DNA of 64,000 nucleotides. Origin: Streptomyces agglomeratus. GTDB taxonomy: Bacteria; Actinomycetota; Actinomycetes; Streptomycetales; Streptomycetaceae. Positions 50,108 to 59,045 of the stretch are shown here, piece after piece (the first letter of the stretch is position 1; each line of letters opens with the position of its first letter). The notes below the pieces were generated by a model. The model was given only the letters and a program-made list of their open reading frames with translations, was not told the origin of the DNA and did no database searches. The position numbers and the translations under genes were made by a program. The stretch spans positions 868,001 through 932,000 of the forward strand of contig NZ_MEHJ01000001.1 in the NCBI RefSeq assembly GCF_001746415.1. The letters are read 5' to 3'.

Positions 50108-50872
50108 TCAGGCGTGGGACAGCGCGAAGGAGACCAGGAAGCCGCTGACCGTGATCAGGCCGATCGCCAGGTGGGCGTCCTCGAACGCCTCCGGGATCAT
50201 CGTGTCGGCGATCATCGCGAGAATCGCTCCGGCCGCGACCGCGGTCACCGCGGCCACCACCGCGGTCGGCAGCCCGCCGACGACGGAGTACCCGATCACC
50301 GCGGAAACCGTGCTCGCGGCGGCGATCGCGCCCCAGATACCGAAGACGTACTTCTTGCCGCGGCCGGCCTTCCGCATACCGGCGGAGCTCGAAAGTCCCT
50401 CGGGGACGTTGCTGATGAACACCGCCACCACTGTCACCGTGCTGACCGCCCCGCCGTCGACGAGGCTGACGCCGATCACCGCCGATTCCGGCACACCGTC
50501 CAGCAGGGCGCCCAGCGCCAACGCCAGCCCGGAGCCGGACTGCTGGGCCTCCGACGGCTGTGACTGCCGGTGTCCGGAGCGCTTGCGGTGACGGGCCCCC
50601 CGGCGCGCCAGCCACACATTGCCCGCCGTGTAGGCCAGCGCTCCCCCCACGGTCCCGATCGCCGCCGGGGCCAGTCCGGCCTGGTCGTACGCCTCCTCGA
50701 CCAGTTCGAAGGAGACCGCCGACAGCAGCACCCCCGCGCCGAACGCCATGACCGACGCCACCACCCACTGCGGAATCCGCACCCCGTACCCGAGGGCGGC
50801 CCCGAGCAGCAGGGCCGACCCGGCCACGAGCCCCCACATTCCTGCCAGCACCACTTGATCCATGGGCCCCAT
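50108..50872 (-). CDS. ZIP-family divalent metal transporter
   Basis: About 254 residues, eight predicted helices. The ZIP signatures are ALLDGVPESAVIGVSL in helix 4 and AVFISNVPEGLSSSAG in helix 5, where Asp/Pro/Glu replace the usual His-rich metal sites. IADTMIPEAFEDAH follows in helix 7. ZIP proteins import zinc, iron or other divalent ions; with few histidines here, selectivity is unclear. A short polar cytoplasmic loop (RHRKRSGHRQSQPSEAQQ) lies between helices 3 and 4. The start is among three Met codons. It converges on the sialidase gene with a 14-base gap. Confidence 0.89.
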   Translation of the reverse strand: MGPMDQVVLAGMWGLVAGSALLLGAALGYGVRIPQWVVASVMAFGAGVLLSAVSFELVEEAYDQAGLAPAAIGTVGGALAYTAGNVWLARRGARHRKRSGHRQSQPSEAQQSGSGLALALGALLDGVPESAVIGVSLVDGGAVSTVTVVAVFISNVPEGLSSSAGMRKAGRGKKYVFGIWGAIAAASTVSAVIGYSVVGGLPTAVVAAVTAVAAGAILAMIADTMIPEAFEDAHLAIGLITVSGFLVSFALSHA

Positions 50873-51019
50873 GTACCCACTGGCCACACCTCAACAGCGC
50901 ACGTGAGGGGCCACACACCCCAACGGGTCCGCGGGCGGCCCCCGGCCATGATGAGCGTACGGGTGCGACACGGCTTCGCCCATTGGCGCGGGGCCGTGTC
51001 GGCACGCAGACTTGACGGC

Positions 51020-51502
51020 ATGTCGGGAAAGCGAAGCGCGGGTCTCCTTCTGTTCCGGACCTCGGACGGCCACGACGGCGCCGAGGTCCTCATCGGTCAT
51101 ATGGGCGGTCCCTTCTGGGCCGGCCGCGACAGCGCTGCCTGGTCGATCCCCAAGGGCGAGTACGAGCTGGACGAGACGCCCGAAGCGGCAGCCCGGCGGG
51201 AGTTCACGGAGGAGCTAGGCCTGCCGGTGCCGGACGGAGAGCTCATCCCCCTCGGTGAGGCCCGCCAGCCGAGCGGGAAAGTCGTCACGGTCTGGGCCCT
51301 GGAGGCCGATCTGGACCCGGCGCTCGCCGACTTCGGGATGTTCACCATGGAGTGGCCGAGGGGCTCCGGGGTGCAGCAGGAGTTCCCGGAGATCGACCAG
51401 GTCGCCTGGTGCACGCCCGAGAACGCCCACGAACGGCTCGTCACGGGCCAGCGTGTGTTCCTTGAACGGCTGGCCCGCCACCTGGAGGACCGCAGGGGGT
51501 AA
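51020..51502 (+). CDS. NUDIX hydrolase
   Basis: A 160-residue protein with a perfect NUDIX box (GEYELDETPEAAARREFTEE plus LGL: G-x5-E-x7-REFTEELGL). The N-terminal MSGKRSAGLLLFRTSDGHDG and the later SGKVVTVWALEADLD belong to a bis-phosphate/nucleotide-sugar-like subgroup often annotated as Ap4A-type hydrolase. It should split X-linked nucleoside diphosphates; substrate unknown. ATG at 51020; cytoplasmic. It diverges from the ZIP transporter gene. Confidence 0.92.
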   Translation: MSGKRSAGLLLFRTSDGHDGAEVLIGHMGGPFWAGRDSAAWSIPKGEYELDETPEAAARREFTEELGLPVPDGELIPLGEARQPSGKVVTVWALEADLDPALADFGMFTMEWPRGSGVQQEFPEIDQVAWCTPENAHERLVTGQRVFLERLARHLEDRRG

Positions 51503-51610
51503 TCCCCACCCCCGGCCGACCGGCCAGCCGGATGTCCGGGCCGTACCGCGGTGGCCATGCTGGTGGTACGAGTCGGGCCCGCGACCGGGACCGGCCGCTT
51601 ACGGGGAGAC

Positions 51611-53065
51611 ATGAACATGCAGCGCAGGCGCCCATGGGGTCGGACATCGAGCTGGACATCGCGCCGGACGGCCGGCCGGACGGCCAAGGGTGTCGCCGCG
51701 GCGGTGCTGCTCGCCGTCGTGGGTGGTCCTGCCCTTCCCGTCGCTGCCGCCGGCGCCGTGTCCGGTTCACCGGCCGGGATGTGGCGCGTGGACGGATACG
51801 GCACGGTGCTGTCCGTCGAACGGGGTCGGCTGCTGGAGTACCAGGTCACTTCGGTGAGTTGCCTGAAGGGCGAATCCGCCGGGCGCTCGGGCGGGGCGAG
51901 CCACGCGCCCCGGTACCTCACCGCCGACGGTGACGCCTTCACCGTACGATCCGGACCACGGCCCGACCGGGCGTCGATGCGCGTGGACGGTTCGCCCAAC
52001 GACCGCGCCCTGCGCCGGATCGCGGCGCTGCCCGTCTCCTGTGCGCGTGAGACGCCCGCAGGCCCGGTGGCGGCCTTCGACGTTCTCTGGCAGACCTTCG
52101 AGGAGAACTATCCGTTCTTCGCCGCCAAGGGGATCGACTGGGACGCGGTCCGGGACCGCTACCGGCCCCGGATACACGCCGGGACGACGGACGCCGAACT
52201 GTTCGCCGTCTTCCGGGAGATGCTGTCGCCGCTCCACGACGCGCATGTCGCCCTTCTCGCAGGTGGCACCGGCGTCTTCGCACAGAGCCGGCCCGGCACC
52301 GTCATTCCCGGCCAGGCGCTGGAGGACCGGATCAAGGCGTACGTCCAGGAACGGGATCTGGACGGCCGTCCGCTGCGGGAGTTCGGGCGCGGCCGGATCG
52401 GTTACGCCGATCTGCCGGGCGGCCGGGGCTACCTCCGCCTCTCCGCCTTCAGCGGCTTCACCCAGGCCAACACCTTCGCCGCCAACAGCGCGGAACTCGA
52501 CCGGGCGCTGGACGCGATCCTCACCCCCGCGCGCACGGCCCGGCTGAAGGGCCTGATCATCGACCTGCGGATCAACGGCGGCGGGTCCGACAGCCTGGGA
52601 CTGCGTCTCGCGGCGCGTCTCACCGACCGGCCGCACTTCGCGTATGCCAAGCGAGCCCGCAACGACCCGTCCGACCCGTCCCGCTTCACGCGTCCGCAGC
52701 CCGTGTACGTACAGCCCGCGGCCGGGCGATCCCGGTTCGCGGGGCCGGTCACGGTGCTGACCGGTGGCACGACGTTCAGCGCGGGTGAGACCTTCACGCA
52801 GGCGCTGATCGAGCGTCCCGGGCTGACCGTACGCATCGGGGAACCCACCCAGGGCGTCTTCTCGGACACACTGGAGCGACGGCTTCCGGGCGGCTGGACG
52901 GTCCTGCTGCCCAACGAGGAGTTCCTCACCCGCTCCGGGCACACCTTCGACGGTCCGGGCATCCCGCCGCATCTGAGCGAGCCGGTCTTCACGGACGAGG
53001 AATTCGCCCGTCACCTCGACTCGGCCTTCGACCGGGCGGTGGAGGTCCTGCGCGAGCGTCGCTGA
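51611..53065 (+). CDS. Secreted S41-family peptidase
   Basis: ATG behind GGGGAG. The N-terminal leader is basic with twin arginines (RRRPWGRTSSWTSRRTAGRT), then a hydrophobic helix (VAAAVLLAVVGGPALPVAA-A). After an N-terminal beta region the S41 domain (~185-480) shows AFDVLWQTFEENYPFFAAKG, LKGLIIDLRINGGGSDSLGL and the nucleophile region VLTGGTTFSAGETFTQAL (Ser). The pattern matches tricorn-core/CTP-like peptidases lacking a PDZ domain. It should cleave peptides or protein C-termini outside the cell. Confidence 0.89.
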   Translation: MNMQRRRPWGRTSSWTSRRTAGRTAKGVAAAVLLAVVGGPALPVAAAGAVSGSPAGMWRVDGYGTVLSVERGRLLEYQVTSVSCLKGESAGRSGGASHAPRYLTADGDAFTVRSGPRPDRASMRVDGSPNDRALRRIAALPVSCARETPAGPVAAFDVLWQTFEENYPFFAAKGIDWDAVRDRYRPRIHAGTTDAELFAVFREMLSPLHDAHVALLAGGTGVFAQSRPGTVIPGQALEDRIKAYVQERDLDGRPLREFGRGRIGYADLPGGRGYLRLSAFSGFTQANTFAANSAELDRALDAILTPARTARLKGLIIDLRINGGGSDSLGLRLAARLTDRPHFAYAKRARNDPSDPSRFTRPQPVYVQPAAGRSRFAGPVTVLTGGTTFSAGETFTQALIERPGLTVRIGEPTQGVFSDTLERRLPGGWTVLLPNEEFLTRSGHTFDGPGIPPHLSEPVFTDEEFARHLDSAFDRAVEVLRERR

Positions 53066-53685
53066 CCGGGGCACGCGGGGCGGGGGCGGCGAGCTTTTCG
53101 GCGCCTGCGCGCGCGGCGTCGTCAGTGATTCGCACCACAGGTGCGCGGCGGCTCCCGGACCGGCCCGTTCGGCCTTCCGCCGGGGCTCCGGCTCCGACGG
53201 GGTACGCAGCGGTAATACGCGCCCTCGGCACGGTCGCAGCCGTTTTCGCGGTGCCCATGACACGCAAGGGCCACCCTCGCCGGGCCGGCCGGGTGACGGG
53301 ACCATGAGGGCTGAGGAGGGCCTGGAAAGAGCATGGGGAGGGCCGGAAAAGCCTGGCTGACGCGCGGGCTCCGATCGCGCGTGGTTTACCGTGGCAAGGG
53401 AAAGACCGTCGCCTACGCCGCCGACAGCAGGGTCGCCCGGACCCACTCGGCCGAGGACGGCCCCCTGGCAGCAGGCCCCCGACGGCAAGATCGCACTGCT
53501 TCTCAGCCCGTCCGCGCGGCCCCCCCACAACCCCGCCGGCCGGATTCACGATCTTCCGCCCCCCACTTCCCCGATGACCGGCGCCCCCGGACCGATGGTG
53601 CGGCGCGAAACCCTCGCACATACGGCGCCGTGATCCTCCACAGCGCGCCCGCGTCCCCCATCGTCCACCGGAAGGACTCCTCACC
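53066..53685. other. Gene-free region (620 bases)
   Basis: Between the S41 peptidase and the desaturase gene no frame shows coherent protein features: all long frames here are low-complexity Arg/Pro/Ala translation, and none has a convincing start. The last ~60 bases must carry the desaturase promoter. The size suggests either a lost gene or a non-coding RNA region, but I see no specific structure. Confidence 0.6.
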
Positions 53686-54759
53686 ATGCCCGTGCAGACT
53701 TCGATACGACCTCCGCCCCAGCCCTCGCCCTCGCAGAAATCCGGCAGTGACTTCGCGAAGCTTTCGAAGAAGATCACCGCTGCCGGACTGATGGGCCGCC
53801 GCCCCGGTTACTACACGGCCCGTATCGCAGCGGTGACGGCCCTCTACGCCGGCGGCTGGATCGCCTTCGTACTCGTCGGTGACAGCTGGTGGACGCTGAC
53901 GGTCGCCGCTTTCCTCGCGCTGGTCTTCGGCCAGGTCGCGCTGGTGACCCACGACACGGCCCACCGTCAGGTGTTCCGCCTGCGAAAGGCGAGTGAGCGC
54001 TCGGGCCGCATCGCCGGGAACATAGGCATCGGCATGGGCTACGGATGGTGGCAGGACAAGCACACCCGCCACCACGCCAACCCCAACCACGCGGAGCTCG
54101 ACCCCGACGTCCTGCCCGACGTGCTGGTCTGGTCGCAGGACCAAGCGCGCGCGGCCAAGGGCCTTCCCCGCCTCCTCGGCCGCTCGCAGGCGTTCCTGTT
54201 CTTCCCGCTGCTGACGCTGGAAGGCTTCAACCTGCACGTGGCGGGCGTACGCGCGCTGGCCAACCGCACGCTCAAGCACCGCACGCTGGAGGGCACACTG
54301 CTCTTCGGTCACTTCGCCGTCTACCTGACCGCGCTCTTCCTGGTGCTGCCGCCCGGCATGGCGATCGCCTTCCTGGCGGTCCACCAGTGCCTGTTCGGCG
54401 TCTACCTGGGGTCCATCTTCGCCCCGAACCACAAGGGCATGCCGATCCTGACCGGCGACGACCGCCCCGACTTCCTGCGCCGCCAGGTGCTCACCTCCCG
54501 CAATGTGCGGGGCGGCTGGTTCACCGACCTCATGCTCGGCGGGCTGAACTACCAGATCGAGCACCACCTGTTCCCCAGCATGCCCACCCCGCATCTGCGC
54601 CGTGCCCAGGTCATCGTGCGGGACTACTGCCGCGACCTCGGCATCAGCTACCTGGAGACCAGCCTGGTCACCTCGTACAAGCAGGCGCTGACCAGCCTCC
54701 ACCGGGCGGGAGCCCCGATCCGCGAGGCCCGCGCGGCCGCCGCGCTCTCCAAGGCGTAG
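53686..54759 (+). CDS. Membrane fatty acid desaturase
   Basis: A 357-residue integral membrane protein with the three histidine boxes of front-end/acyl-lipid desaturases: HDTAH (89-93), HTRHH (126-130) and QIEHH (290-294). Four hydrophobic helices flank them. It should introduce a double bond into a fatty acyl chain (CoA- or lipid-bound) using O2 and reduced ferredoxin or cytochrome; no such electron partner is adjacent. It lacks an N-terminal cytochrome b5 domain. Probably adjusts membrane fluidity. The start has GGAAGGAC upstream. Confidence 0.93.
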   Translation: MPVQTSIRPPPQPSPSQKSGSDFAKLSKKITAAGLMGRRPGYYTARIAAVTALYAGGWIAFVLVGDSWWTLTVAAFLALVFGQVALVTHDTAHRQVFRLRKASERSGRIAGNIGIGMGYGWWQDKHTRHHANPNHAELDPDVLPDVLVWSQDQARAAKGLPRLLGRSQAFLFFPLLTLEGFNLHVAGVRALANRTLKHRTLEGTLLFGHFAVYLTALFLVLPPGMAIAFLAVHQCLFGVYLGSIFAPNHKGMPILTGDDRPDFLRRQVLTSRNVRGGWFTDLMLGGLNYQIEHHLFPSMPTPHLRRAQVIVRDYCRDLGISYLETSLVTSYKQALTSLHRAGAPIREARAAAALSKA

Positions 54760-54854
54760 GGCGACCGGGCGGTCGACGACCAGGCGGTCGACGGCCGGGG
54801 GCCGGGGGGACGACGGCCGGACGGACGACGAGCGGGACAGCGCCGGGGGGCCTG

Positions 54855-56318
54855 TTAGCAGTGCGGCGCCACCGTCCCCCATCGCGCACGGGCCCCGTCG
54901 AGGGCGGCGCGGTAGGCGGCGTAACCGTCCTCGTACATCGCGCGTGACTCCTGTCGCGGCTCCACGACCCGGAACATCTGAGGCTTCGATTCCGGGGCTT
55001 CGCCGAGGAAACGCCGCGCGACCCGCACCGCGCCGAGCGCGCCCACCTCGTTCTCCACCGGGATGCGGACCGGGCGCCCCAGGATGTCGGCGAAGAGCTG
55101 CGCCCACGGTCCGGAGCGGGTGCCGCCGCCGCACGCGGCGAGGGTGCCGGTGAGACCGGCCGCCTCCAGGCAGTGCCGGGCGGCGTAACCGATGGCCTCG
55201 CACATCGCGCGCACCGCGTCGGCCCGGGTGTGCGCGAGCGTGAGCCCGTCGAGGCGGCCACGGGCGGCCGGGTCCACGAACGGGGCGCGCTCCCCCGCGT
55301 CGGAGAGGAAGGGCAGCGCGGTGACGCCGTTCGCGCCCGGCGGGCTCTGTGCGAGCAGGCCGTCGAGGTCGGCCGTGGTCGTGCCGGTGAGGGCGAGGAC
55401 CCATTCGAGCGCGGCGGTGCCGACCATGGCGGGCATGGCGCGCAGCCAGCGGCCGGGGTCCGGCGTGCACAGCCACATTCCGGCCGGTTCGGTGGAGTCG
55501 TCGGTCCTGGCGCGGTCGGTGAGGACCTGGCAGGCGAGCGTCGTGCCGACGATCAGCAGGCCGTCGCCCACCTCCCGCACTCCGCTGCCCGTCGCGCAGG
55601 CCGGCAGGTCGTACGGACCGGCCGTGAGCGGAAGCCCCCGGGGCAGCCCGAGCAGTTCGGCGCCGTAGGCGTCGAGGCCCAGTACGGTTCCGGGTGCGGC
55701 GGGCGGTGGCAGCAGATGGGCCTGGTCCTTGATGCCGCAGGCGGCGAGCGCCTCGGACGAGTACGTTCGGCCGACCGGGTCCAGGAACGGCAGGGTGGCG
55801 TCGGAGGCGTCCACTCCGACCCGCCCGGTGAGGCGCTGGGCGACGGCGTCGACGCAGTAGCCCGCGGTGGCGGCGCGCCGCAGGGTGTGCGGTTCGTGCT
55901 CCTGAAGGTGGGCGAGGAGCGGGGCGTGGCAGCCGGGGAACATGCCGGATCCGGTGTGTTCGTACACCTCCTGGACGGTGCCGTCCTCCAGCCAGCGCGC
56001 GACGAGGTCCGAGGCGCGGCCGTCCATCCAGGAGATGGCGGGCCGGACCGCGCGGCCGTCCGCGTCGCGCAGCCACAGGCCGTCGCCCTGGCCGGTGAGG
56101 GCGAGTGCGAGGGGTGGTTCGGGGAGCGCGGCGGCGGTTTCGCGTACGACCTCGGCGACCGTACGGACGACGTCGTCGAGGTCCTGTTCGACGCGACCGC
56201 CGGACAGCCGCACCACGCTGCTGCGCCGGGTGGCCGAAGCCAGCGGTATGCCTTCGCCGTCGAAGGCGACGGCTTTGGTGACGGAGGTGCCGATGTCGAC
56301 GCCGATGATCACGCTCAT
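54855..56318 (-). CDS. FGGY-family carbohydrate kinase, YoaC-like
   Basis: A 487-residue sugar kinase: MSVIIGVDIGTSVTKAVAFD (phosphate loop 1), ALALTGQGDGLWLRDADGRA, AISWMDGRASDLV, and C-terminal LAACGGGTRSGPWAQLFADI plus GRPVRIPVENEVGALGAVRV (FGGY signature region). It should phosphorylate a sugar, ketose or sugar acid with ATP. Its ATG lies in an ATGA overlap with the stop of the upstream dehydrogenase gene, with GGAGG before it, so the two are translationally coupled. The kinase-dehydrogenase pairing resembles Bacillus yoaC-yoaD. Substrate unknown. Confidence 0.88.
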   Translation of the reverse strand: MSVIIGVDIGTSVTKAVAFDGEGIPLASATRRSSVVRLSGGRVEQDLDDVVRTVAEVVRETAAALPEPPLALALTGQGDGLWLRDADGRAVRPAISWMDGRASDLVARWLEDGTVQEVYEHTGSGMFPGCHAPLLAHLQEHEPHTLRRAATAGYCVDAVAQRLTGRVGVDASDATLPFLDPVGRTYSSEALAACGIKDQAHLLPPPAAPGTVLGLDAYGAELLGLPRGLPLTAGPYDLPACATGSGVREVGDGLLIVGTTLACQVLTDRARTDDSTEPAGMWLCTPDPGRWLRAMPAMVGTAALEWVLALTGTTTADLDGLLAQSPPGANGVTALPFLSDAGERAPFVDPAARGRLDGLTLAHTRADAVRAMCEAIGYAARHCLEAAGLTGTLAACGGGTRSGPWAQLFADILGRPVRIPVENEVGALGAVRVARRFLGEAPESKPQMFRVVEPRQESRAMYEDGYAAYRAALDGARARWGTVAPHC

Positions 56319-57358
56319 GAGCGCGCGGCCTCCTGGACCTCGGGGTTGGCGGGGTGGGCGAGCTTTTCTCCCCGTACGAAGCGGCCCGCTTCGGCTGCGG
56401 TGATGGCGGCGGCGCGGTGGGCCGTCTGGCGTGTCGCACCGGCCAGGTGGGGGGCGGTCACGACGTTCGGGGCGTCGTGCAACGGCCAGTCGGCGGGCGG
56501 GGGTTCGATGTCGTACACGTCGAGGGCGAGGGCGCCGAGGCGGCCGCTCTTCAGCAGGCCGGGCAGCGGGGCGTAGTCGAGCAGGCCGCCGCGGGCGGAG
56601 TTGACCAGTACCGCGCCTTCGGGAAGCAGTTCCAGTTTGGCGGCGTCGATGAGGTGGTGCGTCTCGGGGGTGAGGCGGGCGTGCAGGCTCACCACGCTGC
56701 TGCGGCGCAGGAGTTCGTCGAGCCCGACCGGTTCCACGCCGTCCGCGCGGGCGGCCGTCGGGTCGGTGTAGGGGTCGGCGACCAGGACGTGGGAGCCGAA
56801 GGCGCGCAGGACGCGGGCGACGATGCGGCCGATGGCTCCGTAGCCGACGAGACCGACGGTGGCTCCGTCGAGTTCGATGCCGCCCTCGTCGTACGCGTAG
56901 AAGTCGCCGCGCCACCTGCCGCGCTTGAGCTCCGCGTCGGCGGTGGTGATGCGGCGCATCGCGGCGAGCATCAGGCCGACGGCGAACTCGGCGGCGGCGG
57001 AGGCGTTGCGGCCGGGCGCGAAGGACACGGCGACGCCGTGGCGGGTGGCGGCGGCGAGGTCCACGTTGACGGGGCCGCCGCGCGAGACGGCGACCATGCG
57101 CAGGCGGGGGCAGGCGGTGAAGACCTTCTCGGTGAAGGGCGCCATCTGGGTCACGCAGATCTCGGCGCCGTCCAGCGCCTCGACGAGCTCTTCCTCCGTA
57201 CCGCTCGCCTCGTGGACGTCCCCGACCGGGCCGAAGGGCTCATGGGGCCAGGGCAGGGTGAGTTCGGTGATCTCCTGATCGGTGCCCAGCTCCTCGCGCA
57301 GAGCGGCGCGGAGCAGGTCGGGGCGTACGAAATGATCGCCGGCGGCGAGGATGCGCAT
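56315..57358 (-). CDS. D-isomer 2-hydroxyacid dehydrogenase, YoaD-like
   Basis: A 347-residue NAD-dependent dehydrogenase. Rossmann motif TVGLVGYGAIGRIVARVLRA, catalytic Arg/Glu/His arrangement in NSARGGLLDYAPL, DVYDIEPPPADWPL and APHLAGATRQT, typical of phosphoglycerate-dehydrogenase relatives without the ACT domain. The N-terminal catalytic half is MRILAAGDHFVRPDLLRAAL. It should oxidise a (phosphorylated) 2-hydroxy acid. It is the first gene of the leftward unit of the 54.8-61.9 kb cluster and overlaps the kinase gene by four bases (ATGA). Confidence 0.9.
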   Translation of the reverse strand: MRILAAGDHFVRPDLLRAALREELGTDQEITELTLPWPHEPFGPVGDVHEASGTEEELVEALDGAEICVTQMAPFTEKVFTACPRLRMVAVSRGGPVNVDLAAATRHGVAVSFAPGRNASAAAEFAVGLMLAAMRRITTADAELKRGRWRGDFYAYDEGGIELDGATVGLVGYGAIGRIVARVLRAFGSHVLVADPYTDPTAARADGVEPVGLDELLRRSSVVSLHARLTPETHHLIDAAKLELLPEGAVLVNSARGGLLDYAPLPGLLKSGRLGALALDVYDIEPPPADWPLHDAPNVVTAPHLAGATRQTAHRAAAITAAEAGRFVRGEKLAHPANPEVQEAARS

Positions 57359-57411
57359 GGGGCGGGGCCCTTCCGGGGGTCGCGGTGGCGATGCGCGTCA
57401 GGCGTTGCCGC

Positions 57412-57465
57412 AGCGCCACTAACACTGGCGCTGATAGATTTAACATTATTGTTTTGAAGAATCAA
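57412..57465. promoter_or_regulatory. Divergent promoter/operator region of the kinase-permease cluster
   Basis: The spacer between the leftward dehydrogenase-kinase unit and the rightward phosphatase-regulator unit contains two dyads. One is AGCGCCA/TGGCGCT (57412-57432) around seven bases; the other is AACA-TTAT-TGTT (57442-57453) in a markedly AT-rich tract. TTAACA (57440-57445) reappears as TGTTAA at 58959-58964, before the permease gene. Candidates for the site of the DeoR protein encoded at 58161. Confidence 0.6.
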
Positions 57466-57519
57466 CGCTCCGGCGCGGCCCGTCCGGGCGGCGTCACCAC
57501 CCCCAGGGAGAAAACCGCG

Positions 57520-58164
57520 ATGGCATCACGCCTGCTGCTCGTACGGCACGGAGAGACGCAATGGCACGCCGAGAACCGGTACGCCGGCATCTCCGACGTC
57601 GCGCTGACCGAGAAGGGGCTGCGGCAGGCGCGGGACCTGGGGACCTGGGCCAGGCAGCGGGGTGTCGACGCCGTCGCCTGTTCGCCGGTCAGCCGCGCCC
57701 GGCTGACGGCGGAGCCCGCCGCCGAGCTGCTGGGCGTCGAGCCGGAGATCGTCGAGGGGCTGCGCGAGGTGGACTTCGGCTGGGGCGAGGGCCGCACCAT
57801 CGCGGAGATGGCCGCCGAGGACCCCGAGGCCGTACGGCGCTTCCTGAAGGACGCCGAACTGGGCGCCTTCGCCGGATCGGAGCCGCCGTCCGAGGCCGCG
57901 GCCCGCGCCTCGACGGCGCTGCGCGGCCTCGCGCGCAGGCATCCGGACGGCACGGTCCTGGTGGTGGCGCACAACACGCTGCTGCGCATGGCCCTGTGCG
58001 CGATGCTGTCCATCCCGGTCGGCCGCTACCGGTTGGTGTTCCCCCGGCTGGACAACGCGGCCGTGACCGAGATCGAGGTGACGGACGCCGGTACGGGGCT
58101 GCGCTCGCTCAACGTCCCCACCTGGGCACCTCTCCACGGCCGTACGCGAAACTTGGGCACATGA
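57520..58164 (+). CDS. Histidine-phosphatase-superfamily enzyme
   Basis: A 214-residue phosphoglycerate-mutase-like phosphatase: LLLVRHGETQWHAENRYAGI (catalytic RHGE), SPVSRARLTAEPAAELLG, LREVDFGWGEGRTIAEM (proton donor Glu region) and VLVVAHNTLLRMALCAML (second catalytic His). Members dephosphorylate sugar phosphates such as fructose-2,6-bisphosphate or carboxyarabinitol phosphates. GGGAG lies upstream of the ATG. Its stop overlaps the ATG of the DeoR gene (ATGA), so the two are coupled. In context it may clear a phosphorylated pathway intermediate or inhibitor. Confidence 0.9.
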   Translation: MASRLLLVRHGETQWHAENRYAGISDVALTEKGLRQARDLGTWARQRGVDAVACSPVSRARLTAEPAAELLGVEPEIVEGLREVDFGWGEGRTIAEMAAEDPEAVRRFLKDAELGAFAGSEPPSEAAARASTALRGLARRHPDGTVLVVAHNTLLRMALCAMLSIPVGRYRLVFPRLDNAAVTEIEVTDAGTGLRSLNVPTWAPLHGRTRNLGT

Positions 58165-58934
58165 CGACGACCGGCGCCGAAGCCCGCAGGCAGATCATCA
58201 CCGAGCACGTCCTCAAGCACGGGACGGCGAGCGGGGCCGAGCTCGCGGAGCTGACCCGTGTGAGCCTGATGACAGTCCACCGGGATCTGGACGAACTGGC
58301 CCGGCGCGGAGTGCTGCGGCGGTTCCGGGGCGGGGTCTCCGCCCTGCCCTCGACGGTCTTCGAGTCGAATCTCGACTACCGGCTCGGCGTCAACACGGCC
58401 GAGAAGGAAGCCATCGCGAAGACCGCCGCCGACCTGGTCGAACCCGGCACGTCGGTGCTGCTGGACGACTCCACGACGGCGCTCGCCCTGGCAAGGCTGC
58501 TGGTGGACCAGGCACCGCTGACGGTGGTGACCAACGCCCGGCGGGTCATCGACCTGTTCGCCGGCCATGAGGACATACGCCTCATCTCCCTCGGAGGGGA
58601 GTACTCGCACACCCACGACTCCTTCCTCGGCGTGCCCTGCCTGGAGGCCGTCGAGGCCCTCTCGCTGGACATGGTGCTGGTCTCCACCTCGGCGATGGAC
58701 GCCCGGATGACGTACCACCAGGAGCAGGACGTGGTGCTGGTCAAGCGGGCGATGCTGGCCTCGGGCACGCGCAAGGTGCTGCTGATGGACCGCACGAAGC
58801 TGGCGAGGACGGCGCTGCACCGGCTGGCGCCCGTGGAGGACTTCGACCACCTGGTGGTGGACGACGGGGTGGGCGGCGAGCTGCTGACCTCGCTCCGGGA
58901 GCGCACGGATGTCCGAGTCGCGTCCACCGGCTGA
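58161..58934 (+). CDS. DeoR/GlpR-family regulator of the kinase-permease cluster
   Basis: A 257-residue DeoR protein with HTH ARRQIITEHVLKHGTASGAE, LAELTRVSLMTVHRDLDELA, RRGVLRRFRGG and a sugar-phosphate-sensing domain (EKEAIAKTAADLVEPGTSVL, LDDSTTALALARLL, LTVVTNARRVIDL, IRLISLGGEYSHTHDSFLGV, GTRKVLLMDRTKLARTALHR). Such repressors are released by the phosphorylated substrate made by the pathway kinase. Translationally coupled to the phosphatase gene upstream, and 111 bases ahead of the permease gene. Probably controls both diverging units; AT-rich repeats at 57442 and 58959 are candidate sites. Confidence 0.93.
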   Translation: MTTTGAEARRQIITEHVLKHGTASGAELAELTRVSLMTVHRDLDELARRGVLRRFRGGVSALPSTVFESNLDYRLGVNTAEKEAIAKTAADLVEPGTSVLLDDSTTALALARLLVDQAPLTVVTNARRVIDLFAGHEDIRLISLGGEYSHTHDSFLGVPCLEAVEALSLDMVLVSTSAMDARMTYHQEQDVVLVKRAMLASGTRKVLLMDRTKLARTALHRLAPVEDFDHLVVDDGVGGELLTSLRERTDVRVASTG

Positions 58935-59045
58935 CAACAGGGCTCTTAAAGTCTTGCGTGTTAATTTCACAGAGGTCATGATGCATTCCCGGTCGCGGCT
59001 GTCACGTCCGCGGGCCCATGGCACCTCACTGTGGAGGCACGAGCA

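Noticed and set aside
54760..54854. Repeated GCGGTCGACG between the desaturase and kinase genes
   Set aside because: Two short direct copies in GC-rich spacer without hairpin or regulatory context; likely chance.
53503..56439. 978-codon minus-strand frame
   Set aside because: It is out of frame with the kinase and dehydrogenase and antisense to the desaturase; low-complexity Arg/Pro/Gly sequence.
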